Of a stretch of DNA of 12,501 bases, positions 6,601 through 12,501 are shown piece after piece. Every line of letters starts with the position of its first letter. The stretch's first letter is position 1. The stretch spans positions 1-12,501 of the forward strand of contig JABGPV010000156.1 in NCBI GenBank assembly GCA_018644785.1, given 5' to 3'. The stretch comes from Deltaproteobacteria bacterium. GTDB lineage: Bacteria; Desulfobacterota; DSM-4660; Desulfatiglandales; Desulfatiglandaceae. The notes under the pieces were generated by a model that saw nothing but the letters and a program-made list of their open reading frames with translations, was not told the origin of the DNA and ran no database searches. Both the position numbers and the translations under genes were made by a program.

Positions 6601-9538
6601 GGGGGGTCCGGGAGAGGTTCCGTTCGGGCTTTACCTCATCTAAAAGTTTTTCGAACGGCAGGTCCTGGTGAGAATAGGCACTGAGAGAGGTTTCGCGGAC
6701 CCGTGCCAGGAGCGTCTCAAAAGAGGGGTTGTCTGAGAGATCGGTACGCATGACCAAGGTGTTGATGAAAAAGCCTACCAGTCCCTCGATTTCGGCTCTG
6801 TTGCGGTTGGCGATAAAGGTCCCGACACTGATATCTCCCTGATGCGTGTAACGGTAGAGGAGGGTTTTCAGGCCGGCCAACATCAGCATGAACAGGGTTA
6901 CCCCCTTTTTTATGGTCAGGGATTTCATGGCACCGCACAGGTCTTTGTTTAAGATGAGAGACTGGCTGGCCCCCCGGTAGCTTTGAATTGCCGGCCGGGG
7001 CCGGTCCGTGGGGAGATCGAGGCCCTCCGGCGCCCCTTGTAACTGATGTTTCCAGTAATTGACCTGGGGCCGGATCAGCTCGCTCTCCATCCACTTCCGC
7101 TGCCATCTGGCAAAATCCGTATATTGAACCTGCAGCCCGGGCAGGTCTGGCGACCGGCCGGACGAGTAGCCGTCATAAAGGGCCATGAATTCGCGGAAGA
7201 TCACGCCCATGGACCACCCATCCGAGACGATATGATGTACGGTCAGCATCAGAACGTGATCGTTCTGCCCTAAGTGCATGAGGAGAACACGCAGCAGGGG
7301 GCCTTTGGCCAGGTCGAAACCCCGGTGGCATTCCTGGTTGCAGAGGGCCTGGGCCTCGGCTTCACGTCCTGATTCCGGAATGTGCCTCAAATCGATGATT
7401 TCAGGCGTAAAGGGCTGTGGGGGTTCAATGATCTGCACCGGATGGCCGTCGCGCTTTTTGAAAATCGTGCGGAGCCCCTGATGCCGATTGATGATCGCCT
7501 CAAAGGCCTTCGCCATCGCTGTTTCATCCAGAGGGCCTCTGAGCCTGTACGCCAGAGGGATGTTGTAAGCGGGCGTGCCCGGCTCCAACTGGTCCAGATA
7601 CCACTGCCTCAACTGGGAAAAAGAGAGGGGCCCATGGCCACGATCATCAACATGCACGATCGGGGGAAGGCGGGTCGATTGCACCTGGTGTCCCGAGCCG
7701 TCTAAAAAGCGAACCAGGGCTTCAACGGTGGGGGCCTTGAAAATGGCGCTGACAGGGAGGTCCACTTTGAAAGACTCCCGTATTCTTGAAACGACCTGGG
7801 TGGCTACGAGGGAATGACCCCCCAACTCGAAAAAACTATCCCCCAGGCCGATCGGCTCGGTGTGGAGAACCTCGGCGAAAAACCGGGCCAGTTTCTTTTC
7901 AACAGGTGTTTGCGGTTCGCGATAGTCATGGCCTCCGGCCATGAGCTGGTTGGAACGGTCGGGCGCGGGCAGGGCAGAGCGGTCAGTCTTTCCGTTGGGG
8001 GTCATCGGTATCCGGTCCAAAGCAACAAAAATGGAGGGGACCATGTAGTCGGGTAGAGATTTCTGAAGTGATTCTCGAATTTGCGGTGCTGAAACCGCCC
8101 GCCCCTTGTAACATACCAAATAGGCCACAAGGCGTTTAACCCCCGGAATATCTTCGAGCACCAGAACCACAGCCTCACGGATGGCCGGATGTTTACGGAG
8201 TTGTGATTCAATCTCGCCTAACTCGACCCTGAAGCCATGGAATTTTACCTGAAAATCGGCCCGTCCAATAAACTCCATATTGCCGTCCGGCATGATGCGG
8301 GCCAAATCCCCGGTTCTGTAAAGTCTGGCCCCATTTTTACCTGAAAAGGGGTCCGGGATAAAACCCTCAGCCGTCAGATCGGGGCGATTCAGGTATCCGT
8401 CGGCCACGCCGACGCCACCAATATAGAGTTCTCCGGAAGACCCGGCAGGAACCTGCTGCTTCGCTTCATCTAACAGGTAAATCTGCATGTTCTGGACGGG
8501 CCTGCCGATGGGTGTGTTCTCGTGAAGTTCATTTTTAGGAGAAATGGTGTACAGGGTGGCACACACAGTTGCTTCGGTGGGTCCATATCCATTGATGATG
8601 TGGAGGTCAGGGATCGCATGGTCGATGGTATTCAGGAGCCTTTCCGGAATGGCTTCTACGCCCACCAGGAGGCGGCGCAACATGCTTTTTCCCGGAAGTT
8701 CCCGCAGCGAGACATCCAGATCGGCCACCATGAAGGGCGGCAGGTAGGCACTGGTGATCTTCTCTTGATAGAGCCACTCCATCAGGGCCGGAGCATCCGC
8801 ACGCACAGATTCCGGGACTATGGTCAACGCAGCCCCTTCCATAAGCGGGGAAAATATCTCGTAGACGGACACGTCAAAATTAAGACTGGTCCACCAACTG
8901 CAAATGTCTCCCGGGCCTAAGGGCTGGCGATTCTGGAAATCGGCCAACAGGTTCATAACCCCCCTGTGATGGCAGCAGACACCCTTTGGTTTTCCTGTGG
9001 ATCCGGAGGTGAAGATCACATAGGCGAGCGATGCCGGTCCTTGACCCGAATCCGAATCATCGCTCTTTTCCTCAGAGATTCGGCGCCAGTCGGAATCCAT
9101 GCAGACGATTTGAGCCTTGGTTTGGGGGAGCATTTTCTTGAGGTGTGAGAGGGTAAGGATCACCGGAGAGTCGCTGTCTTTCATCATGTGCCGGAGGCGT
9201 TCTTCAGGATAGGCTGGATCCATGGGGATGTAGGTGCAACCGTTTTTCAAGATCCCTAAGATCCCGGTAATGACGTCAGGAGACCTCTCAACAAAAAGAC
9301 CGATAAAGGTTCCCGGCCCGGGGCCGAGATTTTCAAGATAGTGGGCTAACTGGTTGGCTTTCTGATTAAGTTCTCCGTAGGTTAGACGTTCACCTTCAAA
9401 GGCCACGGCCACGGCTTCAGGGTGCTTCCGAGCCTGATATTCAAAGCGTTGCTGGATGCAAATGTCAGGGAAAGGCGCCTCGGCCAAGTCAGAATTAGAG
9501 GATTGGGAATTCAAAGGCTCCCTTTCTTCCGGCTTCAT
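3623..9538 (-). CDS. Two-module nonribosomal peptide synthetase, A-T-C-A-T-TE
   Basis: A 1971-residue cytoplasmic assembly line that should join two amino acids and release the product. Domains: A1 about 25-525 (TSGSTGKPKG 177-186, GYGPTE 317-322, catalytic Lys517 in NGKTD); T1 about 540-612 (LGGHS, phosphopantetheine Ser576); C about 636-1075 (HHIVSDG 768-774, LCL-like, no epimerase upstream); A2 about 1098-1620 (TSGSTGQPKG, TYGPTE 1407-1412, Lys1610); T2 about 1632-1702 (Ser1667); TE about 1720-1971. There is no starter condensation domain, so module 1 is the loading module. Pocket residues by alignment to GrsA: A1 D-V-Y-Y-L-G-G-V-C-K, which I cannot assign; A2 D-A-E-D-I-G-T-V-V-K, whose two acidic positions suggest lysine or another basic residue. 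The TE nucleophile motif is GWCYG, with Cys1799 where Ser is usual. The ATG has little Shine-Dalgarno sequence. uppP follows 52 bases downstream. No MbtH-like protein or phosphopantetheinyl transferase is in the window. Confidence 0.96.
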   Translation of the reverse strand: MKPEEREPLNSQSSNSDLAEAPFPDICIQQRFEYQARKHPEAVAVAFEGERLTYGELNQKANQLAHYLENLGPGPGTFIGLFVERSPDVITGILGILKNGCTYIPMDPAYPEERLRHMMKDSDSPVILTLSHLKKMLPQTKAQIVCMDSDWRRISEEKSDDSDSGQGPASLAYVIFTSGSTGKPKGVCCHHRGVMNLLADFQNRQPLGPGDICSWWTSLNFDVSVYEIFSPLMEGAALTIVPESVRADAPALMEWLYQEKITSAYLPPFMVADLDVSLRELPGKSMLRRLLVGVEAIPERLLNTIDHAIPDLHIINGYGPTEATVCATLYTISPKNELHENTPIGRPVQNMQIYLLDEAKQQVPAGSSGELYIGGVGVADGYLNRPDLTAEGFIPDPFSGKNGARLYRTGDLARIMPDGNMEFIGRADFQVKFHGFRVELGEIESQLRKHPAIREAVVLVLEDIPGVKRLVAYLVCYKGRAVSAPQIRESLQKSLPDYMVPSIFVALDRIPMTPNGKTDRSALPAPDRSNQLMAGGHDYREPQTPVEKKLARFFAEVLHTEPIGLGDSFFELGGHSLVATQVVSRIRESFKVDLPVSAIFKAPTVEALVRFLDGSGHQVQSTRLPPIVHVDDRGHGPLSFSQLRQWYLDQLEPGTPAYNIPLAYRLRGPLDETAMAKAFEAIINRHQGLRTIFKKRDGHPVQIIEPPQPFTPEIIDLRHIPESGREAEAQALCNQECHRGFDLAKGPLLRVLLMHLGQNDHVLMLTVHHIVSDGWSMGVIFREFMALYDGYSSGRSPDLPGLQVQYTDFARWQRKWMESELIRPQVNYWKHQLQGAPEGLDLPTDRPRPAIQSYRGASQSLILNKDLCGAMKSLTIKKGVTLFMLMLAGLKTLLYRYTHQGDISVGTFIANRNRAEIEGLVGFFINTLVMRTDLSDNPSFETLLARVRETSLSAYSHQDLPFEKLLDEVKPERNLSRTPLFQVLMVLQNMPLPPLDLPGMTCAPMALETFRSNFDLTLWLYESGTEIKPQIKMTLDYSTDLFDESSIKQMLTCLRNLFISATNDPSRPISDLSILAEEQRQVILSQWSGAVHYRPGPDVCVHQLFEEQAVKRPDAIALVQPNGKKGEDRQISYRDLNQDANRVARFLRKHGAGSETFVGILMERSPDLIKGIMGILKAGAAYVPIDPNYPAERIAFILSDTRAPAVLTDSNSIQKIEELSGTDMLKDNVQIVSLDSDWEEIRQESVENPSSGARETNLAYAIYTSGSTGQPKGVLIEHHALSAFVDSAVQEYQIGSNDRILQFASPSFDASVEEIFSALTTGATLILRSHGMIRSMPAFVQACHDNELTVLDLPTAFWHQLTSALESGGLMLPPTVRLLIIGGEEALPDRLAVWRNATEGNIRLMNTYGPTETTVVATVCDLSGLKMTDPSDGKVPIGHPFPHLTAFILDDHGGLVPDGVSGELHMGGAALARGYLNRPELTAEKFIPDPFSREPDARLYKTGDMARFLTHGDIEFLGRVDRQVKVRGFRVELAEIESALNRFPEIKESAVVAREERAGTLKLIAYIVPHETAVPDAGRLRHQLQPVLPDYMIPHSFVNLEKLPVTASGKVDTRALPDPESTSFDHDQEFKGPRNPIETILAEIWCRVFGLEQVGINENFFDLGGHSLLSIEIIDRVNKGGLWLTPEQFIQNPTIEALAEVVSTARPSSEDRDWSSLVELQPHGTKPYLYFIHSTPGDVLGYMHLISLLGHNQPCFGFQSLGLKEKDKAHTRVEEMAAYYVQQMVSFQPEGPYYLVGWCYGGIVAAEMAIQLRKMQRRVAMLILIETPFPRSDFGQMRYYAGRLLGLFKMGPRQWLLYARNNLKYRLKVKKGEIDSLFSLHLSHGPLANRDHVYRLNTQAEKQYRMHTPPGCPIRLFNGTDLEEGFIPDPQNAWARTSKDVKSFLVPGNHLTILKEPNVGILAKEMNRCLG

Positions 9539-9572
9539 TGCCGAAAATGGCTATTGAACGTCTAAAAAGAAC

Positions 9573-9587
9573 TTGAGTAATACTCAA
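9573..9587. promoter_or_regulatory. 15-base palindrome, candidate operator between NRPS and methyltransferase genes
   Basis: TTGAGTA-A-TACTCAA is a perfect inverted repeat with 7-base arms and a one-base centre. It lies in the divergent control region and overlaps the predicted transcription start of the minus-strand NRPS promoter. Its left arm could also serve as a weak plus-strand -35 (TTGAGT, then TACATT 16 bases on). Its size and symmetry suit a dimeric regulator such as an Rrf2- or MarR-type protein. The regulator is not in the window and its family is a guess. Confidence 0.5.
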
Positions 9588-9615
9588 TATATGATACATT
9601 CAGCATATTTGGCAA
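9586..9615 (-). promoter_or_regulatory. Sigma70-like promoter for the NRPS-uppP operon
   Basis: On the minus strand, TTGCCA (9610-9615, five of six matches to TTGACA) is followed after 18 bases by TATATT (9586-9591, five of six matches to TATAAT). Transcription would begin near 9579, leaving a leader of about 40 bases before the NRPS ATG at 9538. The start point falls within the 15-base palindrome, so a protein bound there should repress this promoter. Confidence 0.5.
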
Positions 9616-9688
9616 TTTATAAATTTAATATCATGCGCAAACGATTTCAGTTTATCTTTAGCAGATTTAGTGAAAAAATGTAATGAGC

Positions 9689-9693
9689 GGAGG
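9689..9693 (+). promoter_or_regulatory. Ribosome binding site of the methyltransferase, with long spacing
   Basis: GGAGG ends 14 bases before the ATG at 9708, longer than the usual 5-10. No nearer in-frame start exists because a TGA codon at 9702-9704 precedes the ATG in the same frame. Translation may therefore be moderate. Confidence 0.5.
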
Positions 9694-9707
9694 TAATAAA
9701 CTGAAAA

Positions 9708-10499
9708 ATGGAGACGGGGAAGCGTAATTGGGAAAAATTCGGAAAGGAAGACCCCTATTACTGGGTTACAACTGATTCTAAATATAAAGACGGCGGTTTC
9801 ACTGAAGATGTTCGAAAGGATTTCTTTGAAAACGCTGATAAATACCTTGATTCCCTATTCAAGGTGATCCGAACACATTTGGACGTAACGTTCAGTCCCG
9901 AACGGGCGTTTGATTTCGGCTGTGGTGTGGGGAGGATAACGATTCCCCTGGCGAGGCGCTGCAGGTTTGTGTTTGGTGTTGATGTTGCTGAATCGATGAT
10001 CGCAGAGGCCCGAAAAAACTGTAAGGAACAGTCATTAGACAACGCTCAGTTTTCCACACAGATAAACAGCCTGTCCCCGGAAGTGGAACCCTTCGATTTT
10101 ATCCATTCAATCTATGTGTTGCAACATCTCAGAGTCAAACAGGGTTTGCATACGGTTGCACAATTGATTGACCTGCTGAAGGACAATGGGACAGGGATGC
10201 TCCATCTTACATATCATTCCCATAAGACCCTGAAAAAAAAGGTTATGTACTGGCTATGTGTCCATGTACCGTTATTCAACGGACTTAACAACATGAGGAA
10301 AGGAAAACCGTTTTTCGCTCCCATGTATGAGATGAATGACTACCCCCTGAACAGACTTTTCCGGATTTTCAGGCAGAAACAGTGCGACCACCTGTATATC
10401 CGCTACACAAGAGACAGCTCCTACGATGGTGTGATGCTCTTTTTCCAGAAAAAAAGTGAGACCTCCGGCGACTTCATATCATTGGGGGATGTGCCCTGA
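9708..10499 (+). CDS. Class I SAM-dependent methyltransferase
   Basis: A 263-residue soluble protein with a Rossmann-type methyltransferase core. Motif I, DFGCGVGR, is at 69-76, and the acidic residue at the end of the next strand that would hold the SAM ribose is Asp92 in FGVDVAES. A motif of the type FDFIHSIYVLQHL at 129-141 matches the post-motif region of the Methyltransf_11/25 group. An N-terminal extension of about 65 residues precedes the core, and the C-terminal part beyond about 175 carries basic and aromatic residues that may form the substrate lid. The methyl acceptor (N, O or C) cannot be told. The gene is divergent from the NRPS and shares its control region, so a tailoring role on the peptide product is plausible. 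It is 51 bases from the downstream TolC-like gene on the same strand, probably as an operon. Confidence 0.88.
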   Translation: METGKRNWEKFGKEDPYYWVTTDSKYKDGGFTEDVRKDFFENADKYLDSLFKVIRTHLDVTFSPERAFDFGCGVGRITIPLARRCRFVFGVDVAESMIAEARKNCKEQSLDNAQFSTQINSLSPEVEPFDFIHSIYVLQHLRVKQGLHTVAQLIDLLKDNGTGMLHLTYHSHKTLKKKVMYWLCVHVPLFNGLNNMRKGKPFFAPMYEMNDYPLNRLFRIFRQKQCDHLYIRYTRDSSYDGVMLFFQKKSETSGDFISLGDVP

Positions 10500-10550
10500 C
10501 GCCCTTGTGAAAGTTCGGTTGGAACAGATGTGTATCTCATAATTACAACT

Positions 10551-12501
10551 ATGAACCCTCTTTCAAAAATATACGAAGGCCTAAAACAGATCATTTTACA
10601 ATTATTCCTGATTGTTTTGGTCACATCCATGGCGTACGCCGATTTTAGCCTTATGTTAGGCTCCTTTAAGAATAAAGACAATGCCCTGAAATATATCACT
10701 GCGCAGCCCAAAAGCCCGCTTAAATGGGGATGTAACGTCTTTCTTGAAGAGGTTCAGATTCCTGACAAAGGGCGATGGTACCGGGTTTGTTTAGGGCCTT
10801 TTGTAGATAAAGAAGCCGCCTTGGCGTATAAGGAGACCCTGCGTTTGAAAGGTTTTGCCGGTGATGTGGTTCTTGTTAAGACTGCTTCAGAGGCTCAATC
10901 CGCCATCCCTTTACCCCCGGCTGCCGCCCCCTCGCCCCCCGCTCCCCCCCTGAAACCAGCCTCGGAAAAGAGTGAACTGGAGAGCAGTTTAACGGAATCC
11001 GTTCATTCGGAAAAGAAACTTATCCCTGATATCCTGGGTAGGGAGGTTACGGAATTTGCACCCGGTGATCCGGGCAGTGGCGAGACCAGCACAGCCGATA
11101 AAGTCCTGGATTATGAGGGCGGCCCTGTCACGGACCCGGCCGTCGTAGCCACTTTGGCGGAAGGGGAAAAGGAGGGACCGTGGGCTGAACCCACTGATGG
11201 CGCACTCGCCATAACTTTGGAGAAGGCAACCCTCGTTTCGCTTGAGAACAACTGGGCGTTTCGGGTGGAGCGGTTCAGCCCCGATATTCAGCGGACCTAT
11301 GAGGAGAGTGAGCGGGCGGCATTCGATCCTGTTGTGTGGGCTGAAGGAGGATGGAAGCGGGAAAGGGATGGACTTGATAGTGTAACCAAAGGACCGGTAT
11401 TTTCAACGGGTGTTTCCGAGTTTCTCCCGACCGGCACCTGGCTGGACCTGGACTTCGGGACCACACAAGAGCAAGAGACGATTGTCACCAAACCTGATGA
11501 AGAATACGAAACGAATTTGAGCCTCACGGTAACTCAGGCCCTGCTGAGAGGGAGGGGTCTTGACGTCAATCTTGCAAGCCTGCGCCAGGCCAGAATCGAT
11601 ACGCGTGCATCCGAGTACCAGTTACGCGGTCTGGCCCAATCGCTTCTCGCAGAGGTGGAAAATGCATACTGGGATTACACCTTGGCCAAAGAAGAAGTTA
11701 AAATATATGAAGCATCCGTTGAGCTGGGTACGAAGTTGGTAAATGAAACCATAGAGCGGATTAAACTGGGACAGCTCGCAAAATCTGAAGTATTCTATGG
11801 TGAGGCGGAAACAGCAAAGCGCCGGCAGGACCTTATTGATGCTCAGAGCTTCCGGGCCAATGCCCGGCTGCGATTCCTGCGATTGCTCAACCCGCCGGGC
11901 GAGAATTTCTGGCAGCGAAAGGTGGTGTTGTTGACCCCGCCCGAGAGGCTGGTACCCCAAATAGAGGACGTAAGTCAGCATATACAGGTTGCGATCCTCA
12001 TGCGACCGGATCTGAACCAGGCCCGATTGGCTGTTCATAGAAATGAACTGGAGGTGGTCAAGACGAAAAATGGTTTGCTCCCCAAACTGGATTTTTTTGT
12101 GAGCTTGGGAAGGACCGGCTATGCGTCTTCTTTCGGGGATTCGGTGAGCGATTTTAGTAAGGGAGAGGGGGGGCTTGATGTTTATGCTGGGCTCCGATTT
12201 GAATTCCCGATTGTCAACCGGGCGCCAAAGGCGCTATACAAGCGGTCAACCCTGGCGTTAGAGCAGCAAGACCAGGCACTGGAAAATATGGCACAATTGG
12301 CCGCGCAAGATGTTCTTTCCGCCTACATTGAAATCGCCCGTTCCAGCAAACAGATCACTGCATCAAGTGCTACTGTCAAATACCAGAAAAAAAAATTATG
12401 GGCAGAGGTCGAAAGATACCGCTTCGGAAAATCAACCATGTTCAGAGTATCTCAGACGGAGAGGGATCTGGTTGAAAGCCAGGTCGATGCCGTGCGGGCA
12501 G
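10551..12501 (+). CDS. SPOR domain-TolC family outer-membrane channel fusion (C-terminus cut off by window edge)
   Basis: 650 residues are visible in one uninterrupted frame running off the right edge. Residues 1-30 form a signal peptide ending SMAYA. Residues 31-110 look like a SPOR domain (FSLMLGSFKNKDNA, then WYRVCLGPFVDKEAA), a fold that binds glycan strands lacking stem peptides. A Pro/Ala-rich stretch (119-136) and an acidic, probably disordered linker run to about 215. From about 217 the sequence is TolC-like (outer membrane efflux protein): VTQALLRGRG at 327-336, long coiled-coil helices at about 340-440, RPDLNQAR at 485-492 opening the second repeat, and YRFGKSTMF at 623-631. TolC proteins form trimeric outer-membrane ducts for efflux or type I secretion. 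No strong ribosome site precedes the ATG; an in-frame GTG at 10530 with GGAA upstream is an alternative. It follows the methyltransferase by 51 bases. The partner pump is not in the window. Confidence 0.88.
   Translation, partial: MNPLSKIYEGLKQIILQLFLIVLVTSMAYADFSLMLGSFKNKDNALKYITAQPKSPLKWGCNVFLEEVQIPDKGRWYRVCLGPFVDKEAALAYKETLRLKGFAGDVVLVKTASEAQSAIPLPPAAAPSPPAPPLKPASEKSELESSLTESVHSEKKLIPDILGREVTEFAPGDPGSGETSTADKVLDYEGGPVTDPAVVATLAEGEKEGPWAEPTDGALAITLEKATLVSLENNWAFRVERFSPDIQRTYEESERAAFDPVVWAEGGWKRERDGLDSVTKGPVFSTGVSEFLPTGTWLDLDFGTTQEQETIVTKPDEEYETNLSLTVTQALLRGRGLDVNLASLRQARIDTRASEYQLRGLAQSLLAEVENAYWDYTLAKEEVKIYEASVELGTKLVNETIERIKLGQLAKSEVFYGEAETAKRRQDLIDAQSFRANARLRFLRLLNPPGENFWQRKVVLLTPPERLVPQIEDVSQHIQVAILMRPDLNQARLAVHRNELEVVKTKNGLLPKLDFFVSLGRTGYASSFGDSVSDFSKGEGGLDVYAGLRFEFPIVNRAPKALYKRSTLALEQQDQALENMAQLAAQDVLSAYIEIARSSKQITASSATVKYQKKKLWAEVERYRFGKSTMFRVSQTERDLVESQVDAVRA

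Noticed and set aside
4679..9466. Similar blocks in the two adenylation domains (for example GYLNRPDLTAE and GYLNRPELTAE) as a DNA repeat or mobile element
   Set aside because: The similarity follows the conserved A-domain core motifs, and the DNA between the blocks differs, so this is domain homology and not an inserted repeat.
10500..10550. Separate promoter or riboswitch between the methyltransferase and TolC-like genes
   Set aside because: The 51-base gap is too short for a riboswitch and has no good -35/-10 pair; read-through from the methyltransferase is simpler.
12387..12395. Run of nine A as a possible frameshift or sequencing error in the TolC-like gene
   Set aside because: The frame reads correctly as TolC on both sides (VKYQKKKLWAEVERYRFG), so no error needs to be assumed.

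Overview
The window looks like part of a secondary-metabolite or cell-envelope gene cluster from a Gram-negative bacterium. The evidence for Gram-negative is an outer-membrane TolC-type channel with a signal peptide at the right end and a membrane-anchored periplasmic SGNH hydrolase at the left. Base composition is moderate, with AT-rich gaps between genes. A deltaproteobacterial (Desulfobacterota-like) host fits the gene styles, but that is an impression and not a demonstrated placement. No tRNA, rRNA, CRISPR array or insertion sequence was seen.

Layout, left to right. (1) Minus strand, 1-1425: a NodU/CmcH-type carbamoyltransferase whose C-terminus lies beyond the left edge. (2) A 134-base AT-rich divergent gap. 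(3) Plus strand, 1560-2747: a membrane-anchored SGNH/GDSL hydrolase. (4) Convergent to it, minus strand: uppP (2764-3570), preceded 52 bases upstream by a 1971-residue two-module nonribosomal peptide synthetase (3623-9538) with domain order A-T-C-A-T-TE. These two read as one operon. (5) A 169-base AT-rich divergent control region (9539-9707) holding a clear 15-base palindrome and a good minus-strand sigma70-like promoter. (6) Plus strand: a class I SAM methyltransferase (9708-10499), then a TolC-family outer-membrane channel with an N-terminal SPOR domain (10551 to the right edge, incomplete).

How the genes may work together (inference). The NRPS should load one amino acid on module 1, condense it with a second on module 2 (binding pocket of lysine/basic type), and release it with a thioesterase that has Cys where Ser is usual. 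The methyltransferase and carbamoyltransferase are candidate tailoring enzymes. The SGNH protein could remove or transfer an acyl group in the periplasm. The TolC-like protein could be the export duct. UppP, co-transcribed with the NRPS, recycles the undecaprenyl carrier, so it could serve a linked polysaccharide pathway or act as self-protection if the product attacks the lipid-carrier cycle. The most unusual items are the SPOR-TolC fusion, the Cys thioesterase with Glu at the usual Asp position, and the NRPS-uppP operon.
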